NCBI GenBank assembly: GCA_029781935.1
Contig: JAKOVT010000063.1
Location: forward strand, 1 to 64,000
Direction: 5' to 3'
DNA length: 64,000 nt
Source: Actinomycetes bacterium
Lineage (GTDB): Bacteria; Actinomycetota; Actinomycetes; S36-B12; CAIYMF01
Below are positions 41,218 through 51,535 of the stretch, piece after piece (position 1 is the first letter of the stretch; the number at the start of each line of letters is the position of its first letter). The position numbers were made by a program, and so were the translations under genes. The notes under the pieces were generated by a model. That model did no database searches and was not told where the DNA came from. It worked only from the letters and a program-made list of their open reading frames with translations.

Positions 41218-44200
41218 ATGGCGTATGTGCGCATGTCCGACAGGGAGGCTAGGGCCGAGCTGGGCCGCATGGTGGATGCACTCCGACGCACCTCGGACGG
41301 CGAGATGGCTGAGGTGCTTGCGGCGCTCGGGCCGTCCATCACGGAGGAGGGCGAACGAGGAGACGGGGACCGTTCAGCCGCCGGGCTTGTGCCGGTGACC
41401 TTGGCTGACCTCGATCCCCGCGCGAAGCCGAAGTTGTTGGCCTACGTCGGTGTGCGCGGCAAGGTACTCGTCGTCATCGTTCCCAGCAGCGCCATCGAGG
41501 ACAACCTCCCAGTCCTGCAGGGCGATCGCACGAAGACCGAACGCAACGCCGCCACCGAGTTGATCCTTGAGGCCGTCAACGTCCTGCCCCGCCTCGAGTT
41601 CCTCTGCACGCCTCGACTCGAACGCCTGTTCCGCACACCGAAGGGGCAGGGCGCCATCCTCGACGCATGCCGGGACGCCGACGTGCTCCTGGTCATCGAG
41701 GGCGTTCCGCGCGACCTCGCAGACACCGGCCAGATGATGACCACCTCTGTCGAGGGAATGGTCAAGGGCGACGCCGACGCCATCGCGCGCAAGAAGAACA
41801 TCATCGGGGGTCGAGTCGGCATCGTTGCGGCCGACTCCAAGGAGCACTCACAGCGTGATTTCGGTTACCACCAGTGTCCCTTGGGCTACCGACCCGAGCT
41901 CCGCACCGGTCCTGACGGCGTGACCGAAGTGGAGCGCGGCTCCATCCTCCTCAACGAGGAGCATGCGCCTGCCCTCAGGCGCATGTGGACGGAGTTCGCC
42001 AAGGGGACCCCAGTCGCCCACATCGCGGAGCTGGACGTCGTCAAGGACCTTCCGGCTCGCGACCGCAGTGGTCGGACGTTGCGAGACCTCACGAAGGGTA
42101 ACCGCCACAACGCCGTGTACCGGTTCTTCACCAGGACAAATCTCGAGTTGTACCGAGACGGGACATGGTGGCTGGAACGCAAGACCGGCGCTCCACTGAA
42201 GCAGGTCTCCGGATTCCCCCTCGTGAAGAGGGGCAAGAAGCGCGTTGCGACTGTCAAGGGATCCCTGCCTGTCCTTATGGTCGATGGTCTGCCCTGGGGT
42301 GTGCCAGACGAGTCCTGGAACTTGGCGGAGAAGCGGCTTCGGGACTCTGCCGACGAGACACCGGCGCAGCGTGGGGGCAAGCATGGCGAGGCTCTGCTCG
42401 CCTCCTCGGCTCCTTTCACGATGGACGGGGATCTGTACCGCGTCGTGAAGGAGCACAGCACGTTTCAGCTGCGTCGGATCGACGGTGGTGCGGGTGGTCG
42501 GTGGGATCCGAGCCAGTCTGTTCTGGTAGCGGCGGCCAACTGCCGCACCTTCTGGCAGTCCTTCGGACGTGCGCTCGGGGAGGGTTTGGTCGAGGTGGCC
42601 GGGCGGCTGAAGCCACTGACCTACGGCTCGGTGCGCGCGACCACTCCGGAAGGCATACCCGATTCCGTCGAGCGTCTCCTGGCGGACGCAGCCCAGCACG
42701 CGTCCGAGGCAGACGAGTGCGCCGAGAACGCGCGCGTGGCAAGGGCCGAGGGTAACGACCTCGTTCGTCAGCATTGGGAGCGCCAGCAGAACGGGTTCCT
42801 CCTCGAGGCGGAACGGCTCACGAAGGAAGCCGAAGCCGCACGTGAAGCATGGCTCGCCGCTCAGACCAAGACACCCGGGAACGTCCTCGACGTCGCTCAC
42901 CCGCTGGCTCTGGCCGCGGCGCTGGCGAAGTGGGACGGGTCGTACGACCCGGAGCTGCAGGCGGCAGTTCGTGCTCTGAACGTCCCGCCGAGCTTGACCG
43001 CCGAACTGACAGTAGCCGGCGAACTCCAGGTGACGTGCCGCGTCGAACTGGCATCGCTGGACGGAGGCAGCCTCCTTCTGGACATCACCTTCCGAGTTGC
43101 CAACACCAGCAACCAGCGAGACCTCGGACCGGACGCCGATCGCCTGGTGGCCCTCTGGGCCAGCACCTCTCTGACCATCCCAGAGCTGGCTGAAGCGACC
43201 GGCTACGCGCCGCGCACAGTCCGCAAGACCGTCTACTCCTGGCTCAAGCGCAACGGTGTGCCGGTCTTGGCCCTCGCACTCACGCTCTGCCCCGTCCAGG
43301 CCACGCGTGCTGCTGTCGCGTCGCATCTGCGTCCCGATCTGGTGGAGCCGCCGACGGTGGACGAGAGGGGCAATCCGGTCTCCGATGTCACACGGAAGTT
43401 CCTCGTCGCCATCTACCTCGCTGAGTCGCCCGGCGCCTTCCTCAAGGGCTGGACGCCTGCCGACCAGAGCGACGAGAGGCGAGTGGTGATGGCTCTCCGC
43501 CACGCCAATGCCGCCTGTGACGTGTCCCTGCTCGCCGCGGCAGCAGGCGTCGGCGTCGACTGGTCGCCCAGTAAGGACCGACCGCGCCCGTTCACCCTGG
43601 TCGGTGGCCGCCGGCGCCGACTCCTGGAGTGTCCCCATGAGGACTGTTCGTCAACCGTCGCCGATCACGTCCTCTACACACCCGAGACGGCGGTCGCTGG
43701 CGTGCTGTGTCGAACCTGCCGACGACTTCCGATCAAGGAGCTTGCCGACGTGGTGCTGCCGGTCGAGTACCTCGCTCTCTGGAATCGGGATGTTCACGCC
43801 GGGCGGGCTGACACAGTTCTGTTGTCCGCGGAAGAGATCAGCCCAGTTGATCTCGAGCTCGCCATGCGCGCAGGGAGGCTGGTGCGCATCCGAGAGGCCG
43901 CAAGGTTGGTCGGCCTGTCGGAAGACGCGTTCCGTGACCGCATCACGCGCGGCGAGCAGCCGGTGCACGTCACAGCCGGATCCAGTCGGTTCTTCGATCC
44001 GCACTTGCTGAAGGATGTCAGCGGGCCGCGGAAGGGCCCGCCGACGGTGCCCGCTGGATGGCTCTCCGTGGCACAGGTCGCACGACGTCTCGGGGTGCCC
44101 GAGTACCGGGTGCGCGAGTACTGCCAGGAAGGTCTCCTGGCGTTCAAGAAGGTCAGGGGGCGTATCTGCATCTCTCCCGCTGCGATGGCGGCAGTTGTCG

Positions 44201-44397
44201 TGCCGGAAGGAGACCTCCTGAGCTCGCTCTCCGTCGTCCAACTGGCGCGAGAGGCCGGCAAGACCAGGGGCCAGGTCGACTACGCGATGCAGCGCGGCTA
44301 CATCGCCACGGTCTACACGAGCCAGGGAACGCCGATGATCTCACGAGACGAGGCGAACCGATGGCTGTTGCGCATCAACGCTGCAGCGAAGGGCTAG
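41218..44397 (+). CDS. Giant serine-recombinase-like protein with C-terminal HTH repeats
   Basis: A 1059-residue protein (a GTG at 41131 would add 29). Residues 73-225 resemble a large serine recombinase catalytic region: LLAYVGVRGK aligns with the YxRxS strand but lacks its Arg and Ser. RLERLFRTPKGQGAIL aligns with the RLxR helix, and IARKKNIIGGRVGI then FGYHQCPLGYRPE with the helix and GY motif before the DNA-binding domain. An intact AYVRMS lies at residues 2-7. The C-terminal half has a zinc ribbon (CPHEDC...CRTC, 803-835) and at least four helix-turn-helix units (about 651, 888, 946 and 1003). It may be an active or dead recombinase turned regulator. Confidence 0.5.
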   Translation: MAYVRMSDREARAELGRMVDALRRTSDGEMAEVLAALGPSITEEGERGDGDRSAAGLVPVTLADLDPRAKPKLLAYVGVRGKVLVVIVPSSAIEDNLPVLQGDRTKTERNAATELILEAVNVLPRLEFLCTPRLERLFRTPKGQGAILDACRDADVLLVIEGVPRDLADTGQMMTTSVEGMVKGDADAIARKKNIIGGRVGIVAADSKEHSQRDFGYHQCPLGYRPELRTGPDGVTEVERGSILLNEEHAPALRRMWTEFAKGTPVAHIAELDVVKDLPARDRSGRTLRDLTKGNRHNAVYRFFTRTNLELYRDGTWWLERKTGAPLKQVSGFPLVKRGKKRVATVKGSLPVLMVDGLPWGVPDESWNLAEKRLRDSADETPAQRGGKHGEALLASSAPFTMDGDLYRVVKEHSTFQLRRIDGGAGGRWDPSQSVLVAAANCRTFWQSFGRALGEGLVEVAGRLKPLTYGSVRATTPEGIPDSVERLLADAAQHASEADECAENARVARAEGNDLVRQHWERQQNGFLLEAERLTKEAEAAREAWLAAQTKTPGNVLDVAHPLALAAALAKWDGSYDPELQAAVRALNVPPSLTAELTVAGELQVTCRVELASLDGGSLLLDITFRVANTSNQRDLGPDADRLVALWASTSLTIPELAEATGYAPRTVRKTVYSWLKRNGVPVLALALTLCPVQATRAAVASHLRPDLVEPPTVDERGNPVSDVTRKFLVAIYLAESPGAFLKGWTPADQSDERRVVMALRHANAACDVSLLAAAAGVGVDWSPSKDRPRPFTLVGGRRRRLLECPHEDCSSTVADHVLYTPETAVAGVLCRTCRRLPIKELADVVLPVEYLALWNRDVHAGRADTVLLSAEEISPVDLELAMRAGRLVRIREAARLVGLSEDAFRDRITRGEQPVHVTAGSSRFFDPHLLKDVSGPRKGPPTVPAGWLSVAQVARRLGVPEYRVREYCQEGLLAFKKVRGRICISPAAMAAVVVPEGDLLSSLSVVQLAREAGKTRGQVDYAMQRGYIATVYTSQGTPMISRDEANRWLLRINAAAKG

Positions 44398-44444
44398 CGA
44401 ACAACGGCACGCGCCGCTGGCCTGGAGCATCACCGCCTTGACGC

Positions 44445-44837
44445 TCAGGTCCTTGAAGTCCAGCCGTACATGTCGCGGACGGCGTCGACGGCGTCGTTCA
44501 AGCTGCCGAGCTCGCGGATGAGGATCGCGGCTGTCTCCCAGGATGTAGGCGGGGTCCGACCGTCCACGGCTAGCTGGCTGGCCGCCAGCTCAACGTGGCG
44601 CGGTGAGTCGAGCACCCGACTGGTGCCGATGCGGTCACCACAAGAGCAGCGCCCCCGGGAACGGGCTGACGGTCGGGCCGAGGTTGCCATCAGGATGTAC
44701 CAGCGGCGGCAACCTTCAGGAAGAAGGCGGAACAGCTGCTCCTCGAGCAGGTCGCAGGGGTGCCCGCAGACATGGCCAGGCCTGTATAGGGAGCCGACGC
44801 TGAGACAGACGATGCAGAAGTAGGTTCGCGAGGTCAC
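44445..44837 (-). CDS. Small putative zinc-binding protein
   Basis: The frame gives a 130-residue product from the GTG at 44837, or 162 from an ATG at 44933; neither has a clear ribosome site. The N terminus reads YFCIVCLSVGSLYRPGHVCG and then HPCDLL, followed by CSCGDR, enough Cys/His for one or two zinc sites. The C-terminal half is helical and acidic (ILIRELGSLNDAVDAVRDMY). It converges on the recombinase-like gene. Unrecognised family; coding status is likely from the amino-acid pattern but not certain. Confidence 0.45.
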   Translation of the reverse strand: MTSRTYFCIVCLSVGSLYRPGHVCGHPCDLLEEQLFRLLPEGCRRWYILMATSARPSARSRGRCSCGDRIGTSRVLDSPRHVELAASQLAVDGRTPPTSWETAAILIRELGSLNDAVDAVRDMYGWTSRT

Positions 44838-45343
44838 ATCCCGATCGGTGCGCCGACGGCCGATCCTGTCAGTCGCCCGGTCGGCGGCACGTTGCTTCTG
44901 CCATCGGTACGGGTTGGTGGTGCCCGCAGGCATCGAAGGGCTACTCGCCGATAGCCCGGCAGTCGGACCTCAGACGGGCCACAACAACGGACTGTCTACT
45001 CATCTCGTTCACTGGGACCACCGTGAGCCCCGTCCTGCACCACAAGCCCACGCAGGTCCGAGCGAGCCTTCCGCCCTGATGGTCACGCCCCAGCCTCTGA
45101 AGACGTTGTTGTGGCGGCTAGGACTTGACGCTGACCGTCCTGACCAGCGGCGAGGCTGCAGGAGTCCGTGCTCGAGCCTCCGATCCGCGGTAGGGGCTGG
45201 CAACTGGGCCAGCTGACCCGGGGGAGAGGGGTCCGGGAACGCACGGCACGGGTACCGCCTTGACCTCTAGTCCCGGCGGCTGTCGGACGCCGACCTTAGA
45301 GTGGCTGCGTCTGGACGGCCTGCGGACGAGGGGACCAACGGGG
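44838..45343. other. Intergenic region before the giant ATPase gene
   Basis: About 400-500 bp with lower GC and no supported gene. It likely carries the promoters of the divergent zinc-type gene and the giant ATPase gene. Confidence 0.45.
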
Positions 45344-48300
45344 ATGAGCAAGACCGGCCACAGGACTCGCATCAAGGGGCCCATCGGCGCGCCGCACTCC
45401 TGCGACGATCTGTACGTAGACGGGCACGACTGCCCGGCCCGCCTCTTCGGGCACGCCGCAGACCATCTCGCCGACGACGACATCGTCGAAGCGTTCGCGC
45501 TCCTGGCCCACGGAATCAGCACCGACGACCTGGCCGCCGCCCTGTCCCTCATGCCGCGCGACTACCGCTCCAGCGTCCTGTCGCACTTCAACGTCCCCCC
45601 GGTGCGCAAGGTCGGCAGCGCCAGCCTCGAGCAGCTCCACCGTCGCGCCACCACAGGTGCCCACCAGCCTCGCTGCTTGATCGAACGGATAGCGCCGCCG
45701 GTGTACATGGCGCTCACGAACCTCGACATGCTGGGAGAGGACGAGCTGGTCGCGGCGCTCGACCCGACCCTGGAGCCGAATCGGGACTCCTTTCCGTTCC
45801 TGCTTTCGGCGCTGGGCTCCCGCCAGCTGCCGCCCACCGTCGTGCGGGCAGCCCTGGCCGGGACCCTCCTCGACGACAGCGTGCTGTCCCCGCTGGCCAT
45901 CGGATGGCTAGCGGAGGACCCCGGGCCCCTCCCCGACCAGCTCGTCGCCAGGCTCGCCGCTGCCTGGGCTGCGGTCCGTAGCGACCATCCGTCGCTGCCG
46001 CCGTCGCTGCGCCCCCTGTACGACCTCGTCCACAAGGACCACAACGACGCCCCGGTCGCACGCACCGCAGCGCCGGAGCCCGCCGCCGAGGCAGCGACCG
46101 CACCGCCGGAAGGAAGGGCCGAAGTGACCGAGCTCCCCGACGTGACGACGCCGGTCGCCCCCGAACGGGTCGAGGCTGCCCCGTCGCTGCCCGATGCTCT
46201 CGGGGACATGCTGGCCGCCGTCGAGGGGGCCGTCGACGGCATCGCCGACCGCCTCTCCGTCCTGGCCGCCCAGCTCGACGACGGCGTCTACCCGGACAGC
46301 ATCGCCGACGACGCCGCAGCCCTCACCGCGCTGGCCGTCGAGCTGGCTGGCGTCCGCGGGACCGGTGTCGTGCTGCGCACCAGCGCGGACATCGCCAGCC
46401 TCCGCGCGCGGCTGTCCGAGGGCTCCGAGCGTGCCCGCCGTCTCGCCCGGGCAGCGAGGATCGAGGGCCCCGAGAAGGTGGAGGACCTCCTGGCCGAGGT
46501 GCGCACCAACGCCCACGACCTCGCCGAGCACGCCGACGCCGTCCTCGCGCTCGTCGACCTCGTCGACCACGTCGCCGCCCGACCGCAGGACTCCGACGGC
46601 CTCGACGACCGGCACGCCGCCTTCGTCGGCGCCCGACCTGCCCACTGGGACCCGCTCACCCTGTACGCGGTCACCGGACGGCTCTCCCTGCCGGACGGCT
46701 CCCAGGAGCCGGTCATCGCGGCTGCGGAGGACGGGTCCGGGGAGCTCGACGATCGGTCCGCATCGGGGTCTGCCGGGGACGAGCCGGGGACGGCGCAGCC
46801 CGAAGCAGCGCCCGCACCGGCTCTCGACGCCATCCTCGACGACCTGGCCAGCTGGGCCGCAGCCCCGAACCCGTCGCCTGTGGGCGAGGCTCAGGCCCCG
46901 ACCCAGCCCAAGCCCGAGCCGGAGCCGACGGTCGAGCCGGAGCCCGAGCCCGAGCCGGAGACCCCGGCGCCCTCGCGTGCGGAGACGCCCGGCGAGACGA
47001 CGCCGGCCGACAGCCAGCCGCGGGATGGGACCGCCGCCACCGGCGCCGAGCAGGCGCCGACCCCCGCCGCCACCGACGACGGCACCACGACCACCCCCGC
47101 CGAGGCCGCCGCCGGGGACGACGCGCTCGCCGCCCGGATGATGGACGAAGGACGCGTCGGTCTCGCCGCCTGGCTCGCCGACGCGACCGGTGACCCCGCG
47201 CTCGCGACCGCCCGCCGCATGGCAGCCCTCGCCGGCCAGGTCCGCTCCCTGACCGGGCGCTGCGCCGGTGCCGTCGCCACCCTCGCCAGCACCCTCGACC
47301 TCGACGACCTCCCCGACGACCCGCGCACCCGGCTGCTGCTCGCAGCAGCAGCGGCCAGAGCCGGCATCGTCGCCCCGGGCCCGTCCACCACCGCCGCCCT
47401 CACCACCGTCGCACCCGCACTGGCCCCCACCTACCCGCGCACCGCTGCCATGCTGTCCGCATACGCCCAGGCCGCCGCCACCGGCGTCCTCATCCTCCCC
47501 GTCGCCGACACCGCCCGAGCCGCCAACGAGGCCGCCACCTCCCGCGCCGAGTCCTCCGCCGCAGCCCGACGCCTGCTCGTCGAGGGCCCCAGCCGCACCG
47601 TGCGCTACCAGCTCGCCACCGCCGTATGGACCACCTGGATCCGCCCCGACGGGCTCCTCGGCCGCGCCGTGTCCGTCGCAGCCGACGACGACGACGACAG
47701 AATCGACATCGTCGACGAGGTCCTCGACAAGCTCGGCGACGACCACCGCATCGACCGCGAGGTCGACCTCGCAGCCACCGCGCTGCGCCGATCGAGCAGC
47801 CGCAGCGAGGCGATCATCTCCCGCGCCCGCGAGAAGCTCCTCGCCCTCATCGCGGAGGCGCTCGACATCCTGCGCCAGTGGCGCGACGACGTCCGCGAGT
47901 GCGAGGTCGTCGAGCAGGCGTCGCCACGGTCTTGGCAGGCGGGCCCGCTCGCCGAGCTGCGCAAGGCGGTCGCCGAGCACACCGACGCCAGCGCTGCGGA
48001 GACCGACGGCGACGGTGACGTCGCCGAGGCCGCACGCCTCATCGCCCAGGCCGGCGCCATCCTTGCCGGCACGGCCGTCGAGGGCGACGAGCCCGACCCC
48101 GACCGCATCCTCAACGGCGAGCTCCTCGCCATCCCCGAGCTCCCGCTCGAGAGCACCCGCCTGGCCCCCGTCCGAGCCGCCACCCTCGACGAGGTCGCCT
48201 CCGCCGCGCAATGCCCGCCCGACCCGCTCACCTGGTACGAGCGGCGCGCGGCCGTCGACGACCACCAGGCGACCGCCGTCCTGCTCACGATCATCCGCGA

Positions 48301-51300
48301 GACCGACCCCGACACCGCCGCGCGCCTTGCCGCATCCCGGGAGCAGGCCGTCGCCGGCGCCGTCGCCCGTCGCGAGACCGAGCACGCCCGTCTTTCGTCC
48401 GAGATCGACTCCGCCCTGCGCCACGGCCTCCTCGACGACGCCGAATGGGGCGTGCTCACCGCCAGGCTCGCAGCGCTCGCAGCCCCCGGTCGACTCGACT
48501 TCTCCACCGTCGCCGCCGGCCACGCCGCCCTCGCGTCCGCGCTCGACGTCGGCCGCGACCGCGCCCGCGACCGCGCCCGCGCCCGCCTCGAGGATAAGGC
48601 AGCTGCCGACCAGCGCGTCGCCGCCATCCGCGACCGGCTTGCCGAGCGCATCGCCGACGACGACCTCACCGCCTTCGAGGAGTACCTCGCCCTGGCAACC
48701 ACCGGCCAGGATCTGCCCGCACCGCGTAGCACCACCGACCACCTCGCCCGCTTCTTCCCCTCGTTCCCCCGCACGGTGCTCGCCGCAAGGACCGGCCGGT
48801 CCCGCAGCAGCGTCGAGATCATCCGCGCCCTCGAGAGCGCCCTGGCCGCACCCGCCACCGCCCACGGCTCCGACGCGCTCTCCGAGCTCCTCACCAGCGC
48901 CGGGATCGCCCTGGCCGCCCTCCCCGAAGCCCGGCGCGTCAACGCCGCCAGTGCCCTTGCCAAGTGGCGCGGCCTGTCGCAGGGACCCAAGAGCGGCCAG
49001 CCCGAGACCGCGCTGCACGCCGTCCTCGCCCTCGCCGGGCTGTCCTTCACCTCCGTCGAGGCGCTCGCCGAGGGCCGCGCCCGCGACCGCCAGATGTTCG
49101 AGCTGCGCGGGGTCTCTGGGTCCGGCCGGGCGATGCTGCCCGCGTTCGGCAGCGCCATGAGCCCCACCGGCGACACCCTGCGCGTCGCGATGGTGTGGGG
49201 CGCCCCCGACCCCGTCACGCTCGTCGACGGATACAGCGGCCAGCCGACCGACCGCACGCTGCTCACCCTGTACTTCGGCACCCTCGGCGTCGACGAGCGC
49301 CGAATGCTCGCCACCGCTGCCCGCCGCCGCCGCCGCCCCCCCGTCGTCGTGTTCGATGACGCCTCCCTCATGTACCTGGCCTGCCAGGACACCCACACGC
49401 GAGAGGCTGCGATCGCGGTGCTCGCCCCGTTCTCCGGGGTCGCGCCGTTCACCCCGCTCATGGCCGGCGACGTCCCCCGCGAGATGTTCTACGGGCGCAC
49501 CGAGGAGCTCGCCTCGGTCATCGACCCGCACGGCTCCTGCTTCGTGTCCGGCGGCCGACAGCTGGGCAAGTCAGCGCTGCTGCGCGCCGCCGCCCGGCGT
49601 TTCGACGACGGCTCCACCAGGCGCGCCGCCGTCGCCAGCATCTTCAGCATCGGGAGGTCCGCCGAGACCGACCGGCTGTGGCCGACTCTGTGGGCCCAGC
49701 TGGCCGACATGGGCGTCCTGGACGGCGTGTGCCCGCTGGACGACCCCGCTCAGGCGTTCCGCGACGCGGTCGCGACCTGGCTGGCCGCAGACCCGCACCG
49801 CCAGTTGCTGCTCCTTCTCGACGAGGCCGACGCGTTCCTCGACGAGGACTCCCGCGACGGGCACTTCCCGTGCGTGCACCTGTTCCGCCAGATGATGGAG
49901 GAGTCCGGCCGACGGGTGAAGATCGTGTTCGCCGGCCTGCACCAGACCGCCCGGTTCGAGCAGCTGGGCAATCAGCCGCTCGCCCACTTCGGCAGCCCCG
50001 TCTCCGTCGGCCCGCTCAACGCCCAGGCCGCCTACGACCTGCTCACCGAGCCGATGCGGACGCTGGGGTACCGGTTCGCCGACGAGAGCGTCCCCAGCCG
50101 CGTCCTGGCACTGGCGAACAACTCGCCCGCCCTGATCCAGCTGTTCGGCGCCGCGCTGCTCGAGCGGCTGATGAAGGTCCCCATGCCCGTCGACGGGCCG
50201 CCGGTCACCGTCACCAGCGACGACATCGAGCAGGTCTGGGCCGACCAGGAGCTCATGGACGACTTCCGCAGCCGCTTCGAATGGACCCTCAACCTCGACC
50301 CGCGCTACAAGGTGATCGCCTACCGCATCGCGTACGGGGCGCTGGCCGACGGGCCCGATACCACCATCCGCTCCGCGGACCTGCGCGCGTTCTGCTCCGA
50401 GCTGTGGCCCACCGGCTTCGCCACCTGCACGACAGACGAGTTCCGCGGCCTGCTCGGCGAGTGCGTCGAGCTCGGCGTGCTCACCAAGGTCGGCGACGGC
50501 TACCGGCTGCGGTCCCCGAACGTGCTGCGGCTTCTCGGCACCCTCGACGAGGTCGAGGCCGTGCTGCTCGAGGCGCAGAACTACCCGGCGCCTGCGGTGT
50601 TCGACGCCGCCGCCTACCGTCCGCCGTTCGCCGGCAGCGTGCGCCGCAGCCCCCTGTCGGACGCGCAGTCCCGCGAGATCCTCGCCCGCCGCGACCAGAT
50701 CCACGTCGTCTCCGGCTCCGCCGCGCTGCGCCTCGAGCGCGTCCCGAAGGCCCTGGAGGAGGCCGCCGCCCAGACCGGGCACGTCACCGTCCACCACGAC
50801 GGCCGCAACGGCAAGCTCGCAGCGCTGGCCGCACGCGCCGCGGCCGGCGACGGGCACCACGTGCTCGTCGTCGACCTCGCGCGCACCGGGACCGCCGACG
50901 CCGACGCGGTCGTCGCCGAGGCCGTCTCCGTGCTCGCCGACCCGCACCGGGGGACCCTGTCCGTGGTGCTGCTCGCCGACCCGGTCCACGCCCCGCTGTG
51001 GCTGGCCGCCGGGCGCGGCGACAGCCCTGCATCCCTGGTCGAGCTCGGCCGTCTCGACGCGACAGCGGTCCGGCTCTGGATGGCCGAGGCCCCGCTGCCG
51101 TTCCAGAATGGGACCTCCCAGGCAGGCTTGGTCGCCGCGACCGGAGGATGGCCGCTTCTGCTCGACCGTGTCGTCGAACCGATCTCGGAGGGCCTGGCGT
51201 CCCCCGACGCGGAGCTCGCCACGCTGTCGTCCCGCCTGGACGACGCCCAGTACGCGGGCGACGTGCTTACGGCCGCCGGGCTGACCGGCGACGGCCCGCT

Positions 51301-51535
51301 CGCGCAGGCGTGGAAGGCCCTCGTCGAGCTCGACGAGCCAGCCAGCGCCGTCGAGCTGGCCGCCCTGCTGGAGACCTACGACGAGCTGACGCCTTCGCGC
51401 CTGGCCGGCGCCGGCTACCGCAGCGTCTCCGACGTCGTCGAGGCCCTGCGGATCGCCGGGGCGCTCGCCGTCGACGCCACGGCCCGGTTGTCCTGCGAGC
51501 CGGTGCTGGCGCGTGTCACCCGGACCGCGTCGTGA
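45344..51535 (+). CDS. 2063-residue multidomain AAA/STAND-type ATPase, unrecognised family
   Basis: The start ATG follows GGGG and an in-frame upstream ATG is unsupported. Residues 1-240 are helical with a SCDDLYVDGHDCP motif. An acidic Pro/Glu linker (about 520-550, EPTVEPEPEPEPETPAP) is followed by about 750 residues of Ala/Glu/Arg-rich helical repeats. The segment VVVFDDASLMYLACQ near 1340 leads into VPREMFYGRTEEL and an ATPase with Walker A SGGRQLGKSALLRAAA (about 1403) and Walker B LLLLLDEADAFLDED (about 1488). Winged-helix and helical parts complete the chain. The stop overlaps the beta-CASP nuclease start. It resembles a sensor/switch ATPase gating that nuclease. Confidence 0.7.
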   Translation: MSKTGHRTRIKGPIGAPHSCDDLYVDGHDCPARLFGHAADHLADDDIVEAFALLAHGISTDDLAAALSLMPRDYRSSVLSHFNVPPVRKVGSASLEQLHRRATTGAHQPRCLIERIAPPVYMALTNLDMLGEDELVAALDPTLEPNRDSFPFLLSALGSRQLPPTVVRAALAGTLLDDSVLSPLAIGWLAEDPGPLPDQLVARLAAAWAAVRSDHPSLPPSLRPLYDLVHKDHNDAPVARTAAPEPAAEAATAPPEGRAEVTELPDVTTPVAPERVEAAPSLPDALGDMLAAVEGAVDGIADRLSVLAAQLDDGVYPDSIADDAAALTALAVELAGVRGTGVVLRTSADIASLRARLSEGSERARRLARAARIEGPEKVEDLLAEVRTNAHDLAEHADAVLALVDLVDHVAARPQDSDGLDDRHAAFVGARPAHWDPLTLYAVTGRLSLPDGSQEPVIAAAEDGSGELDDRSASGSAGDEPGTAQPEAAPAPALDAILDDLASWAAAPNPSPVGEAQAPTQPKPEPEPTVEPEPEPEPETPAPSRAETPGETTPADSQPRDGTAATGAEQAPTPAATDDGTTTTPAEAAAGDDALAARMMDEGRVGLAAWLADATGDPALATARRMAALAGQVRSLTGRCAGAVATLASTLDLDDLPDDPRTRLLLAAAAARAGIVAPGPSTTAALTTVAPALAPTYPRTAAMLSAYAQAAATGVLILPVADTARAANEAATSRAESSAAARRLLVEGPSRTVRYQLATAVWTTWIRPDGLLGRAVSVAADDDDDRIDIVDEVLDKLGDDHRIDREVDLAATALRRSSSRSEAIISRAREKLLALIAEALDILRQWRDDVRECEVVEQASPRSWQAGPLAELRKAVAEHTDASAAETDGDGDVAEAARLIAQAGAILAGTAVEGDEPDPDRILNGELLAIPELPLESTRLAPVRAATLDEVASAAQCPPDPLTWYERRAAVDDHQATAVLLTIIRETDPDTAARLAASREQAVAGAVARRETEHARLSSEIDSALRHGLLDDAEWGVLTARLAALAAPGRLDFSTVAAGHAALASALDVGRDRARDRARARLEDKAAADQRVAAIRDRLAERIADDDLTAFEEYLALATTGQDLPAPRSTTDHLARFFPSFPRTVLAARTGRSRSSVEIIRALESALAAPATAHGSDALSELLTSAGIALAALPEARRVNAASALAKWRGLSQGPKSGQPETALHAVLALAGLSFTSVEALAEGRARDRQMFELRGVSGSGRAMLPAFGSAMSPTGDTLRVAMVWGAPDPVTLVDGYSGQPTDRTLLTLYFGTLGVDERRMLATAARRRRRPPVVVFDDASLMYLACQDTHTREAAIAVLAPFSGVAPFTPLMAGDVPREMFYGRTEELASVIDPHGSCFVSGGRQLGKSALLRAAARRFDDGSTRRAAVASIFSIGRSAETDRLWPTLWAQLADMGVLDGVCPLDDPAQAFRDAVATWLAADPHRQLLLLLDEADAFLDEDSRDGHFPCVHLFRQMMEESGRRVKIVFAGLHQTARFEQLGNQPLAHFGSPVSVGPLNAQAAYDLLTEPMRTLGYRFADESVPSRVLALANNSPALIQLFGAALLERLMKVPMPVDGPPVTVTSDDIEQVWADQELMDDFRSRFEWTLNLDPRYKVIAYRIAYGALADGPDTTIRSADLRAFCSELWPTGFATCTTDEFRGLLGECVELGVLTKVGDGYRLRSPNVLRLLGTLDEVEAVLLEAQNYPAPAVFDAAAYRPPFAGSVRRSPLSDAQSREILARRDQIHVVSGSAALRLERVPKALEEAAAQTGHVTVHHDGRNGKLAALAARAAAGDGHHVLVVDLARTGTADADAVVAEAVSVLADPHRGTLSVVLLADPVHAPLWLAAGRGDSPASLVELGRLDATAVRLWMAEAPLPFQNGTSQAGLVAATGGWPLLLDRVVEPISEGLASPDAELATLSSRLDDAQYAGDVLTAAGLTGDGPLAQAWKALVELDEPASAVELAALLETYDELTPSRLAGAGYRSVSDVVEALRIAGALAVDATARLSCEPVLARVTRTAS

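Noticed and set aside
45908-49531. A 1207-codon open frame opposite the giant ATPase gene
   Set aside because: Shadow of a GC-saturated gene; low-complexity Gly/Val/Asp product with no motifs.
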